64,000 nucleotides of DNA from a virus. This document shows positions 33,919-42,529 of this stretch, in pieces. Position numbers and translations under genes: made by a program. Within the stretch, counting starts at the first letter, position 1; each line of letters starts with the position of its first letter. The notes beneath the pieces are model-generated. The model did no database searches. It was not told where the DNA came from and saw only the letters and a program-made list of their open reading frames with translations. The DNA is taken from positions 47,967 to 111,966 of IMG/VR virus record IMGVR_UViG_3300021963_000051; one strand, 5' to 3'.

Positions 33919-35163
33919 ATGAGTAAATCAAACAATTTCCTAGCCCTAGCTAATCTTGACGTTAATCTCCAAGATTATAAACACGCATCTAGATTTTATG
34001 TTGACGATAATCAAAAACGTGCTCCAAAGTTTGGATTTTTATACTTTGTAAATTTTATAATTAATTCAGATGCTAAGATAAGTGATATTGATAAAAACAT
34101 AGGGATGTTTGTTAAAAAAATTGATTTACCAAAATTTACCTTAAAGACGGAAGTTTTAAACCAATATAATAGAAAAACTCAGGTAACAACAGGGTTAACT
34201 TATAATCCCATTAATATAGAATTTCATGACGATTCGTCAGATATTACAAATAACTTATGGGTAAATTATTTTAAAAATCTTATAGCAGATCCAAATTATG
34301 ATACTGAAACTACAAATAATCCTAGACAGTTCGGTGATACAAAATTTGAAGAAACGGATTATGAATATGGTATATATAGCAGAGGAGTAAAAGGTAACTT
34401 CTTTGAAAGAATAGATATCTACACATTAAATGGAACTCAACAAACAAATACACAAATTAGTCTTATTAATCCAAAAATAACAGAATGGAAACATGACACA
34501 TTAGATCAATCACAGGGGAATAAAGTCTTAGCAAATAGTATGACTATTGTTTACGAAAATGTTTTATACTATAAAGGTGGCAGAAATAGTAAAATAGATG
34601 GATTTGTAAATGAATTTTATGATACTACGCAAAGTCCGCTAAAAATAGGAGGTAATCCTCAAAATGATCCCGGCGTTACTAATAATTTGGATCTTAGACC
34701 TAGCAACGCTGTAATTTTTGATCGTGCTACCGCACCAATTCAATCAGGAAACCCATTATTCGACAAAGCAGGTAAAGCTAGAACTTATACTATTCCAGGA
34801 AGACAAGTACAAAATTTATTTGATAGATCAGGTAAACCAAGACAATACGGATTGGTCAATGCCCCAAATACCCTTAATAATCCGTTCTTAGATATAGTAG
34901 CGATATTAGCTAAAGATTATGTTAATAAAAATGGATTAGGTAGAGTAGGACCAAAAGGGTATAATATTGCTTCTAGTGCCTTAAATGCTTCTATAGCATC
35001 ACCTGCAGGAAAATATTATGAACCGCCCAGCTCTCAAACTGTACCAGGTATTTTCAGGTTACCTGGTGGATTAGGTATAAATGTCTTTAAGGCATACAAT
35101 ACAGGAGTTGATGGAAAGATAAGAGTAAATCCTGCTGCTATTGTGTTTCCACCTAAGAGGTAA
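33919..35163 (+). CDS. Tail-tube-fold protein, gp19-related (possible baseplate/tube initiator), 414 aa
   Basis: Residues about 40-130 read like a divergent tail-tube domain: 'FVNFIINSD...VKKIDLPKFTLKTEVLNQYNRK' followed by 'NIEFHDDSSDITNNLW' matches the gp19 order of strands, with the same PKFxxxxxxxNxYNxKxxV spacing. The remaining 250 residues are polar, with repeated RTYTIPGRQVQ / RQYGL segments, and probably form an extension. Tube-fold paralogues in T4-like phages act at the tube ends (gp48, gp54 in the baseplate; gp3 at the top). I infer one of these roles but cannot assign which. Confidence 0.55.
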   Translation: MSKSNNFLALANLDVNLQDYKHASRFYVDDNQKRAPKFGFLYFVNFIINSDAKISDIDKNIGMFVKKIDLPKFTLKTEVLNQYNRKTQVTTGLTYNPINIEFHDDSSDITNNLWVNYFKNLIADPNYDTETTNNPRQFGDTKFEETDYEYGIYSRGVKGNFFERIDIYTLNGTQQTNTQISLINPKITEWKHDTLDQSQGNKVLANSMTIVYENVLYYKGGRNSKIDGFVNEFYDTTQSPLKIGGNPQNDPGVTNNLDLRPSNAVIFDRATAPIQSGNPLFDKAGKARTYTIPGRQVQNLFDRSGKPRQYGLVNAPNTLNNPFLDIVAILAKDYVNKNGLGRVGPKGYNIASSALNASIASPAGKYYEPPSSQTVPGIFRLPGGLGINVFKAYNTGVDGKIRVNPAAIVFPPKR

Positions 35164-35165
35164 CA

Positions 35166-35534
35166 ATGAGAGATAATTATACAAATATACCGAAAAATCT
35201 ATCAAAAAATAATACTTTGGAAGAATTTAACGGATACCAAAAGTTAAAATCAGGAACTGATTCGGCTACTTATGCTGCTATGACAGGTTTCTTTAGTTTA
35301 AGGGGATTTGATAAAACCGCCGGTGAGTTAATTTCTGAAACAATTATCACACAGGCCAAACAAGACGGTTATAACCCCATGCAGATATTGGATACCCTAA
35401 AAGGATTATCATCTGTTGAAATTTCAGGAATAGTTGCAGAAATTTTAAATTTCAACAGATATAAGAGCAGTAGCTTAGGTTTCAGCCCTGTAATTGAAAT
35501 AAATCCCTATGTTGCTAGAAACATTATTCCATGA
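35166..35534 (+). CDS. Hypothetical protein, 122 aa
   Basis: A small, mostly helical protein starting 2 bp after the upstream stop and overlapping gp4 by 4 bp (ATGA). A segment ATYAAMTGFFSLRGFDKTAGELISE followed by AKQDGYNPMQILDTLKGLSS is of a type seen in small virion-associated proteins of marine T4-like phages, but I do not know its function. Coupled to a tube-fold gene and a head-completion gene, so a role in tail or head assembly is plausible. Confidence 0.5.
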   Translation: MRDNYTNIPKNLSKNNTLEEFNGYQKLKSGTDSATYAAMTGFFSLRGFDKTAGELISETIITQAKQDGYNPMQILDTLKGLSSVEISGIVAEILNFNRYKSSSLGFSPVIEINPYVARNIIP

Positions 35535-35971
35535 GCTTGAAGTTTTCAAAAGATATTTACAGAGTAAAAAATCCTGAAAAATATGTAGGTTCTAAACTAC
35601 CTGTTTATCGCAGCAGTTGGGAAATGACTTTTATGATGTTTTGTGATAATAATCCATCAATACAAGAATGGTCTAGCGAACCTGTTAAAATCCCATATAG
35701 AGATCCTTTAACAGGTAAACAAAGTGTATATGTCCCTGATTTTTTAATAAGATATATTGATAAAAACATGAAGGAACACGCCGAGCTTATAGAAATTAAA
35801 CCTGTTAACCAAATGATTTTAGAAAAAGTTGGAAAGAATCCTTACAACCAAGCTCAGTATGTAAAAAATATGGCAAAATGGGAAGCAGCAGGGGTGTGGG
35901 CACGAAATCACGGAATTCGGTTTCGTGTTATAAACGAAAATGACATTTTTCATAAACCTGGTAAAAAATAA
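35531..35971 (+). CDS. 4: Head completion protein gp4 (endonuclease-fold)
   Basis: The 146-residue protein is close to T4 gp4 (150 residues) in length and pattern: an N-terminal 'NPEKYVGSKLPVYRSSWEMTFMMFCDNNPSIQEWSSEPVKIPYRDP' (key elements SSWE, MxFCDxNP, W-S-S-E) followed by YVPDFLI and LIEIKP. This is a TnsA/restriction-like nuclease fold with candidate metal ligands Asp in VPDFL and Glu-x-Lys in IEIKP. In T4 it is needed to complete filled heads, perhaps by trimming DNA before neck joining. It overlaps the 122-residue gene and is followed by gp16. Confidence 0.83.
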   Translation: MSLKFSKDIYRVKNPEKYVGSKLPVYRSSWEMTFMMFCDNNPSIQEWSSEPVKIPYRDPLTGKQSVYVPDFLIRYIDKNMKEHAELIEIKPVNQMILEKVGKNPYNQAQYVKNMAKWEAAGVWARNHGIRFRVINENDIFHKPGKK

Positions 35972-35987
35972 GAATAAGTAAGTTATC

Positions 35988-36470
35988 ATGACTAAAAAAT
36001 TAGAATCTATACTTAATTTACCCGAAACTGATGAGCCTTATATAGATGCGAAATCAACTAAGACTACAGTAATTCCTGAAACTATAGACCTACAGGAAAA
36101 ATTAGAAGAATTTGATAAAATAAGTTCTGCTTTACCTAGAGTAAAGGGATTAGGTGATATGGCTGACTCAGAATTAGATGCTCTGGCAACTAAGGCAGAG
36201 CAGGCCTATGACGATCTAATGGACTTAGGAATGAATGTAGAGGTAAGATATGGTGCTCGTATGTTTGAAGTTGCTGCCAATATGATGAATGCTGCTATTC
36301 AAGCTAAAAGTGCTAAAATTGATAAAAAATTGAAAATGGTTGAACTACAATTGAAAAAGCTAGCTATTGATAAGAAAAACAGCGAACCAGAACCTACTGT
36401 TCAAGCAGATGGTTATATTATTTCAGATAGGAATAGCATCCTAGAAAAACTAAAGTCTTTGAATAAATAA
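35988..36470 (+). CDS. 16: Small terminase subunit gp16
   Basis: This 160-residue helical protein has the coiled-coil core of cyanophage-type gp16 (T4: 164 residues). The segment 'LATKAEQAYDDLMDLGMNVEVRYGARMFEVAANMMNAAIQAKSAKIDKKLKMVELQLKKL', read in parts, matches the conserved central helices. gp16 recognises DNA and regulates the large terminase during packaging. It lies two genes before gp17 rather than next to it; two probable head-interior proteins are inserted between. No catalytic motif is expected. Confidence 0.75.
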   Translation: MTKKLESILNLPETDEPYIDAKSTKTTVIPETIDLQEKLEEFDKISSALPRVKGLGDMADSELDALATKAEQAYDDLMDLGMNVEVRYGARMFEVAANMMNAAIQAKSAKIDKKLKMVELQLKKLAIDKKNSEPEPTVQADGYIISDRNSILEKLKSLNK

Positions 36471-36474
36471 AACT

Positions 36475-37068
36475 ATGAAAAACTTTAAAGAATACCTTAC
36501 CGAAAGTCAAAAACGTTACGATTTTAAAATTAAAATCGCTGGCGAAATGACTAATGAACAAGAGGCAGCACTAAAGTCTAGTCTAGAAAGATTCGTAACA
36601 AATACTTTTAAGAAAGCAGGTAAAACTCCTATTCAAGAACTTCCATTAGATTTTCCCAACATAAAAAATGCAGAAGTTAACATATATGAAGTCAGTTTAG
36701 ACTATCCTACAACACAACACGAACTTACTGAATTTGTTGCTCAGGCCGTAAAAAAACACGCAAACTATGTAGTTGTAAGAAGACCGGGTGAACCAAGTGA
36801 AGAGTATCAAACACCTGCAACAGTACGTAAGGGCGCACTATTAGATGACCCAGATTATAAAGAATCGCCAAATGCTAAATTTGAAGATTATTACGGTGAC
36901 AAATACAATTCGGGGTTCGTCAAAGAATTAAACGATATCTTGAAACTTCAACGTAAAGAGCGTGGAGAGCAAAGACCTAGTGAGGGTGATGCTAAATTTA
37001 ATACAGATTCCCCTGCTGGTACGCAAAGTCCAATACAGCCAACGGACTATAACCCGTTAAGGAAATAA
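36475..37068 (+). CDS. Probable internal head protein with capsid-targeting sequence, 197 aa
   Basis: The N terminus MKNFKEYLTES follows the pattern of the T4 capsid-targeting sequence (MKTYQEFIAE before the cut in internal proteins), including a gp21 site LTE followed by Ser at residue 11. The rest has a short alpha/beta segment with a repeat-like 'KIKIAGEMTNEQEAALKSSLERF' and a charged tail. By analogy, the protein would be packaged in the prohead and trimmed by gp21. Function inside the capsid is unknown. It sits between gp16 and an acidic protein, in a region devoted to head assembly. Confidence 0.55.
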   Translation: MKNFKEYLTESQKRYDFKIKIAGEMTNEQEAALKSSLERFVTNTFKKAGKTPIQELPLDFPNIKNAEVNIYEVSLDYPTTQHELTEFVAQAVKKHANYVVVRRPGEPSEEYQTPATVRKGALLDDPDYKESPNAKFEDYYGDKYNSGFVKELNDILKLQRKERGEQRPSEGDAKFNTDSPAGTQSPIQPTDYNPLRK

Positions 37069-37070
37069 CT

Positions 37071-37829
37071 ATGCAAATGTTAGATGTATTAAAAAGATTA
37101 GCAGAACTTGATTCTGATAACCCTAGAGTTTACAATGATACTCCTACTCTAAACAATGAAAGCAAAGATGTAGAAGAAGAAAAAGCCGAAGAGGGTCCTG
37201 AGATACTAAAAATTAAGTCAGACCAGGCTAAGTCAAAAGGTGAAAAATCTTTCAAAGTAGGCGACAAAACTTTTCCGGTAAAAGAAGGCGAAGACGAACA
37301 AGTTGAAGAATGTGGTATGATGCCCACAATAGGCTCAATGAACGACCACCATACTCCGGCCAGTATAAACATTTCAGCAGATAGTGGTGATGAACTAAGT
37401 GCTATGCTACGTGATATTATGACACTAGCAGGTCGTGATCATTACGACGATGCCGATATAGGTATGGCAGAACCCTCAACCAATATGCCTCCACCTGCAG
37501 AAGTAGATACAGATAGTAGTAATGATATGGGCATGGATGAACCCTCAATGATGCGTAGTATGATCGATAAATTAAACCCAGGCGACGATGAAGGAGGTGA
37601 CCAAGACGGCGACCAAGGAGACGATCAAGACGAAGTTAAAGAATATGATAATGAGCCTGCACCAGAAACATCTGGATATGCTAGTATGACTCCAACTGGC
37701 AATGACCTTAATTCAAAAGGTGATAACGAAGCTGGCAAGGTAAATGGTGGCGGCAACCCCTATACCAAAACAATGGAGCAAGTAGAAAGAGACTTATTTG
37801 CAGAATATCGCAAATTTGTAGGTGAATAA
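37071..37829 (+). CDS. Very acidic probable head-assembly protein, 252 aa
   Basis: The protein begins with a helix MQMLDVLKRLAELDSDNPRV and then is dominated by Asp/Glu/Gly runs (GDDEGGDQDGDQGDDQDE). The end, with LNSKGDNEAGKVNGGGNPY and a final helix VERDLFAEYRKFVGE, resembles proteins of marine T4-like phages found near terminase genes. Low complexity and acidity fit a scaffold-like or DNA-mimicking role in the prohead core. It lies 2 bp after the capsid-targeted gene and before a strong terminator. I cannot name the family with confidence. Confidence 0.5.
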   Translation: MQMLDVLKRLAELDSDNPRVYNDTPTLNNESKDVEEEKAEEGPEILKIKSDQAKSKGEKSFKVGDKTFPVKEGEDEQVEECGMMPTIGSMNDHHTPASINISADSGDELSAMLRDIMTLAGRDHYDDADIGMAEPSTNMPPPAEVDTDSSNDMGMDEPSMMRSMIDKLNPGDDEGGDQDGDQGDDQDEVKEYDNEPAPETSGYASMTPTGNDLNSKGDNEAGKVNGGGNPYTKTMEQVERDLFAEYRKFVGE

Positions 37830-37846
37830 AAAATAGTAAATTCACC

Positions 37847-37875
37847 AAATAGCCCCTAAGGGGGCTATTTTTTTC
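37847..37875 (+). terminator. Rho-independent terminator
   Basis: AAATAGCCCC, TAAG loop, GGGGCTATTT and a T run, directly before the gp17 late box. Confidence 0.88.
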
Positions 37876-37883
37876 AGTAAATA
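37876..37883 (+). promoter_or_regulatory. T4-type late promoter box, 5 nt before gp17 start
   Basis: AGTAAATA is followed by ATGAT and the gp17 ATG at 37889; because it follows a strong terminator it must supply gp17 transcription. Confidence 0.55.
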
Positions 37884-37888
37884 ATGAT

Positions 37889-39469
37889 ATGGCCGTAACA
37901 AAAGATTATAAATTGGTAAAAAATGCCAATATCCAGCAAAAATGGACGCAGCAACATATTGACGATCTTATAGCATGCCAAGATGAAACGCAAGGCCCGC
38001 ATTATTTTCTTAATAACTTTTTCTATATTCAACACCCTGTAAGGGGCAAGTTGAAATACGAAGCATTTGATTATCAGCGTAGATTAGTTGATAGTTATCA
38101 TAATCATAGATTTAACATCAACTTACTGCCGCGTCAAACAGGTAAAACTACTACAGCCGCGGGTTATTTGTTATGGTTCGCAATGTTTATACCCGACAGC
38201 ACTATATTAGTAGCAGCACACAAATATACAGGTGCTCAAGAAATTATGCAGCGTATTAGATATGCTTATGAATTGTGTCCTGACCATATTCGCTGTGGAG
38301 TTACAAGTTATAACAAGCAAAGTATAGAATTTGATAACGGAAGTCGTATTGTAGCACAGACAACAACAGAAACAACAGGCCGTGGTATGAGTATTTCCCT
38401 ACTCTATGCTGACGAGTTTGCCTTCGTTGAACCAAATATAGCTACAGAATTTTGGACTTCAATTCGTCCTACATTGGCCACAGGTGGTAAGGCCATACTT
38501 ACATCTACACCAAACTCAGATGAAGATCAATTCGCTCTAATTTGGAAAGATGCCAGTTATAGGTTTGATGAACACGGTAATACTACCACAGTGGGACGCA
38601 ATGGATTCTTTCCATTCAGGGCCCACTGGAGTGAGCATCCTGAGCGTGATGAAAAGTGGGCAGAAGTAGAAAGAGCAAGTATTGGTGAAGAACGATTTCG
38701 CCGTGAACACGAATGTGAATTTTTAGTATTCGATGAAACACTTATAAACAGTATTAAATTAGCGACTCTTGAGGGCAAAGAACCCTATATGAAAATGGGC
38801 CAATGCCGTTGGTATAAAAAGATTAAAACAAATTCAACTTATATCGTTGCTTTAGATCCAAGTTTAGGAACAGGTGGTGATCCTTCTGCAATTCAAGTGA
38901 TAGAAATTCCGAGTTTCGAACAGGCGGCAGAATGGCAGCACAACTTAACAACTATTCAAGGTCAGGTTAGAATATTAAGAGATATATGTAATTACATAAA
39001 TGACGAATGTGCTAGACAAGGAAATCAAGCTAGTTTGTATTTCAGTGTTGAAAATAATGCTGTGGGAGAAGCAGCATTAGTAGCAATATCCGAAATTGGA
39101 GAAGAAACTATTCCCGGTCTATTTTTGAGTGAGCCTATAAAGAAAGGACATATACGTAGGTTCCGCAAGGGATTTAATACTACTCACTCAGCAAAAATAT
39201 CAATCTGTGCCAAATTAAAGCATCTTATAGAAAGTGATAGATTAAAAATTTATAGTAAGGCATTAGTAAGCGAACTTAAAACATATGTGGCCAAAGGTAT
39301 AAGTTTTGCTGGTAAAACAGGATCTACAGATGATTTAGTAAGTAGTATGTTGTTAGCCCTACGTATGATAATGATGCTACAAGAATGGGATCCTGCTATA
39401 TACGATAAAATGCGTGAAGAACGAGAAGATGAATGGATTATGCCCATGCCTATTTACATAACGCACTAA
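37889..39469 (+). CDS. 17: Large terminase subunit gp17
   Basis: A 526-residue packaging motor with an N-terminal ATPase and C-terminal nuclease. The Walker A is LPRQTGKTT (residues 80-88), Walker B plus catalytic Glu is LLYADEF (171-177), and the coupling motif STPNS follows near residue 210. The nuclease half begins with VALDPSLGTGGDPSA (first metal Asp) and later has ENNAVGEA and a C-terminal DDLVSSMLLALR with acidic ligands, as in T4 gp17. The adenine-binding region KYEAFDYQR lies upstream. It starts only 5 nt after a late promoter box, so it may be translated from a leaderless message. Confidence 0.95.
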   Translation: MAVTKDYKLVKNANIQQKWTQQHIDDLIACQDETQGPHYFLNNFFYIQHPVRGKLKYEAFDYQRRLVDSYHNHRFNINLLPRQTGKTTTAAGYLLWFAMFIPDSTILVAAHKYTGAQEIMQRIRYAYELCPDHIRCGVTSYNKQSIEFDNGSRIVAQTTTETTGRGMSISLLYADEFAFVEPNIATEFWTSIRPTLATGGKAILTSTPNSDEDQFALIWKDASYRFDEHGNTTTVGRNGFFPFRAHWSEHPERDEKWAEVERASIGEERFRREHECEFLVFDETLINSIKLATLEGKEPYMKMGQCRWYKKIKTNSTYIVALDPSLGTGGDPSAIQVIEIPSFEQAAEWQHNLTTIQGQVRILRDICNYINDECARQGNQASLYFSVENNAVGEAALVAISEIGEETIPGLFLSEPIKKGHIRRFRKGFNTTHSAKISICAKLKHLIESDRLKIYSKALVSELKTYVAKGISFAGKTGSTDDLVSSMLLALRMIMMLQEWDPAIYDKMREEREDEWIMPMPIYITH

Positions 39470-39475
39470 TAAATA
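39468..39475 (+). promoter_or_regulatory. T4-type late promoter box, 6 nt before start
   Basis: AATAAATA overlaps the gp17 stop codon and is followed by CACATT and the ATG at 39482. Confidence 0.6.
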
Positions 39476-39481
39476 CACATT

Positions 39482-41605
39482 ATGAAACCTATACAAATTA
39501 TCAGCCAAGATCTATTTGACAAAGTTCGCTCACGTTTTAGCAATTTAGAAATGGGCGACGAAACCGGTGCTGTGACCATTGATCCAGCAGAAGCACGTTT
39601 TTTCGACTTTGACTTTGTGAGAGAAGGTGTAGATCTTGGTCGTGTCAGTATCAGTCTAAATGATTTAGGTAGTCTCAAAGTATACTACAGCCAAGGTATC
39701 ACAGAAGGTCAAGATATTATGGGCAAGAAATTATGGTATGATTTTCTCAAAGAAATGCGCTATTTCGCCATGCGCAGACTATTGAGATTTGATACCAGAG
39801 ACATAGCCAAGACCAACTTAGACAAAAACGATTTTCAACATTTAGCAGCCACGCAGGGCCCCAAGGAAGAAGATATGGCAAACATAGCAGAAGGACGTTG
39901 GAACGGTCGCAGCAGTTCCAAAACCAGTCGTGCTGTCAAGGGACGCACAGAAGTTATCATTAGACATAATAAACCTGTGGAAGAAACATTCCCAGGTGCT
40001 CGCAGCCAACGTAAAAACATCAAGGCAATTTTTATACAGAACAGAGATGGTGAAAGATTCAAGTATCCTTTCATTCATCCCGCAGGCGCATTTGCCATGG
40101 CTCAGCATGTAGATCATGGTGGAGTACCGCATGATCCAGCAGGCAAGGCCATTATACGTATGAGCGAGGAAATTGCTCAATTGGCAGAATTTCAAAAAAC
40201 AGTAAGGGGCGCTACTTTACACGATGACGCACTAGGAATAACAGAGAGGGCCATAGGCCGACTACAAGAATTAAAGGCACAGATTGAAAGTTTGAGCAAG
40301 CGCCCACATTATGAATCATGGATGGCAGAATTTACAGCAACAGAAGATGATGGCTTACAGGCAGAATTAGATGCTGTTACAATGGAAGATTATAAGGCAA
40401 AATTTACAGAAAAAAATTATCAAGAATCACTTAGTCAATATTTTCCCCTACTACATCGCATAATGAGTGAGGCTAACAAGGTAGATTTAGAATCATATGT
40501 CAGTGAGACAGACAGCGAAGAAGACGACGAAATGAGAGAAGAATACGACTTCTCTAACGGTATTAAAGGTCCAATATTACCCCCAGGCAAATTAGATCAG
40601 GCATTCACAGAGTGGGCAGAAGACGCCGTCAGTATGGAATTCGATGCGGCAAAATTAGCACAGGCTCTCCAGGAACTTCCACAACCATTGACACTTAGTG
40701 ATGAAATGGCAGCAGATGAGGTAGTGCGTTTCTTCAGCGAATACGGCGTCGAAAGTCCAGAATTAGCAGACAATCTCAAAGACCAAGCAAGAATCAATCC
40801 CGGTGCAGATCCTATTCAGGATGTCATAATGCCCTGGGCAATAAAACCAGAAAATCAAGACAAGTTTCCAGGATTAGCAGACATATTTCAAGCACCTGCT
40901 CCGGAACAACCTCAGCCTGTGGCAGAAGATCGCGACATGAAGGCCATGATCGGTGAAGTCGCTCGCATTGTAAAAAGTTTCTATAATAGAGACAATCCCA
41001 ATGTGGGACCATTCCGTTCAGAAGAAGGCATTGCCATTGATGTTGAAAAAGAAATCTCAGAAAAGTTCGGCGATGAGGCTGGCCAACATGCTCGTATGCT
41101 AGCAGAAAAGTTCATGGCCAAACTTACCCAAGAATGGGCACAGCGTCATAAGGGTGATAGCCTAATGGGTGAAAAAGGTGTAGCGGAAGGCTCTAGAGAA
41201 GCAATTTTATCAAAGATTGCCGCAAGCGGTGACGATGCCTATGATATGGTCTATGATGGATTAAGCGGTAAATTCGGTGACGAAGTTAGAAATCAACTTC
41301 AAAATATGTATGACCAAATCTCCAGCCAATACAGATTACATCCAGACGATGATTTTGAGGAAATACAAAGCCGTATGGTTGATCAGATAGGACAGGAATA
41401 CGGTATGTCAGAAGATGATGCTGCCTTAGAAGCAATGAGTCGCCATGCCAAAGGTTGGGAAAAATATGGACCAGGCATGAAAGAATTAGCCAAGGCAGGC
41501 AAGGAAGGCGCTAGCGAAAAAGAAATGGATCGCATACGCAAAAAACACGACCGTTATGATGAAGAAATAGAACTTATTCGTAAACTTTCGGGAATGGCAA
41601 AATAG
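39482..41605 (+). CDS. Large hypothetical protein, 707 aa
   Basis: I do not recognise a named family. Residues 1-330 form a mixed alpha/beta region with no known enzymatic signature, including PIQIISQDLFDKVRSRFSNLEMG, SISLNDLGSLKVYYSQG and FKYPFIHPAGAFAMAQHVDHGG. Residues 340-707 are strongly acidic and helical, with long charged stretches and repeated short helices (MAEFTA, GPILPPGKLDQAF, EEIELIRKLSGMAK at the end). It has its own late box 6 nt upstream of the ATG and follows terminase. The length, late expression and head-cluster setting point to a virion or assembly protein. Many LxE sites that could be gp21 targets occur in the acidic half. Confidence 0.45.
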   Translation: MKPIQIISQDLFDKVRSRFSNLEMGDETGAVTIDPAEARFFDFDFVREGVDLGRVSISLNDLGSLKVYYSQGITEGQDIMGKKLWYDFLKEMRYFAMRRLLRFDTRDIAKTNLDKNDFQHLAATQGPKEEDMANIAEGRWNGRSSSKTSRAVKGRTEVIIRHNKPVEETFPGARSQRKNIKAIFIQNRDGERFKYPFIHPAGAFAMAQHVDHGGVPHDPAGKAIIRMSEEIAQLAEFQKTVRGATLHDDALGITERAIGRLQELKAQIESLSKRPHYESWMAEFTATEDDGLQAELDAVTMEDYKAKFTEKNYQESLSQYFPLLHRIMSEANKVDLESYVSETDSEEDDEMREEYDFSNGIKGPILPPGKLDQAFTEWAEDAVSMEFDAAKLAQALQELPQPLTLSDEMAADEVVRFFSEYGVESPELADNLKDQARINPGADPIQDVIMPWAIKPENQDKFPGLADIFQAPAPEQPQPVAEDRDMKAMIGEVARIVKSFYNRDNPNVGPFRSEEGIAIDVEKEISEKFGDEAGQHARMLAEKFMAKLTQEWAQRHKGDSLMGEKGVAEGSREAILSKIAASGDDAYDMVYDGLSGKFGDEVRNQLQNMYDQISSQYRLHPDDDFEEIQSRMVDQIGQEYGMSEDDAALEAMSRHAKGWEKYGPGMKELAKAGKEGASEKEMDRIRKKHDRYDEEIELIRKLSGMAK

Positions 41606-41618
41606 TATATTAGATAGC

Positions 41619-41647
41619 TTGACAAATCTAGAAATTTATCATAGAAT
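41619..41647 (+). promoter_or_regulatory. Strong sigma70-type promoter, 5 nt before start codon
   Basis: TTGACA (41619-41624), exactly 17 bp, TAGAAT (41642-41647), then five nucleotides (AAGGT) and the ATG at 41653. Transcription should start at or within the first codon. Confidence 0.7.
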
Positions 41648-41652
41648 AAGGT

Positions 41653-42429
41653 ATGGACATTATATTTTATTCACATGAATTACAAGATGAATTCGTAACA
41701 AATCTTTTTGGATTAGAACATAAGGGCATATTTTTAGATGTTGCTTGTTGGCATCCTATACAAGGATCTAATACCTATACATTAGAAAATTATCTAGGAT
41801 GGACTGGTAATTGTTTTGATATCATAGACGCAGAACAACAGTGGTCTTGGAGTAATCATCGATCAGCAAAGTTTAACCACTGTAATATTGCATCTGGCAA
41901 ATTTGTAGAAATTTTAGAATCTATTAGAAATGAAACTCCTATCGTAGATTATGCCAGTGTTGATGTAGATTCTTCACTTACTGTAGTTGCTCTAGATAAA
42001 ATTATAAAATCAGGAATAGAATTAAAAGTTATAACATTTGAACATGAATTTTATTTGTACGATAATTTATATCAAAAAGAATCTGAAAAAATATTATACA
42101 ACCAAGGTTTGGTCAAACTTTTTTCAAATGTAAGATTACTTACAGCAAATCAAACTTCCCCTAATCTCAAAAATCAAACTGAAAGTTTTGAAGATTGGTG
42201 GATCAATCCTAAATATTTTGATTCTAATATTTTAGAAATTCAAAGTGATGGTTTATATTATCATAATTGTGTTAACAAATTGAAGAACTATTCAAATCTT
42301 ACATATAAAGGGACCCATGCCTGCAGCAGAGCATTTCCAGATGAATATTCACTCCATGTTCTTCCAGGAGAAAAAGAGAACACAGAAAAAATTCTAGAAT
42401 TTGTACGCTCAAATAACTTGAATGTATAA
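41653..42429 (+). CDS. FkbM-family methyltransferase-like protein
   Basis: The 258-residue protein has the layout of FkbM-type SAM-dependent methyltransferases: SHELQDEFV, then KGIFLDVACWHPIQGSNTYTLE (motif I region, with GC replaced by AC), a GWTGNCFDIID segment, DYASVDVDSS in the middle and KVITFEHEFY near motif IV. Such enzymes methylate sugars in surface polysaccharides or phage glycans. The Gly-rich loop is not canonical, so SAM binding should be checked. A strong sigma70-type promoter abuts the ATG; no ribosome binding site other than AAGG within the promoter spacing is available. Confidence 0.65.
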   Translation: MDIIFYSHELQDEFVTNLFGLEHKGIFLDVACWHPIQGSNTYTLENYLGWTGNCFDIIDAEQQWSWSNHRSAKFNHCNIASGKFVEILESIRNETPIVDYASVDVDSSLTVVALDKIIKSGIELKVITFEHEFYLYDNLYQKESEKILYNQGLVKLFSNVRLLTANQTSPNLKNQTESFEDWWINPKYFDSNILEIQSDGLYYHNCVNKLKNYSNLTYKGTHACSRAFPDEYSLHVLPGEKENTEKILEFVRSNNLNV

Positions 42430-42432
42430 ATA
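42425..42432 (+). promoter_or_regulatory. T4-type late promoter box (exact TATAAATA)
   Basis: TATAAATA overlaps the stop of the FkbM-like gene and lies about 100 nt before gp32. A terminator-like hairpin comes directly after it, which would lie at the start of any transcript, so its activity is uncertain. Confidence 0.4.
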
Positions 42433-42436
42433 CAAT

Positions 42437-42470
42437 TGTGTAGTATTACAGCTACACACTTTTTCTTTTT
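42437..42470 (+). terminator. Terminator-like hairpin upstream of gp32
   Basis: TGTGTAG and CTACACA form a 7-bp stem with an 8-nt loop, followed by a T-rich tract. It can terminate the FkbM-like transcript; it also lies in a leader region of gp32, where T4 uses RNA structure for autoregulation, so a regulatory role is possible. Confidence 0.6.
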
Positions 42471-42529
42471 AGTCAGTGGGCTAAGAAGAAGTGGCAAATA
42501 CAAAGGCATAAACATTAAGGAGAAACATT

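Noticed and set aside
39842-40195. 117-codon minus-strand frame
   Set aside because: Antisense to the 707-residue gene, Cys/His-rich by chance, without RBS.
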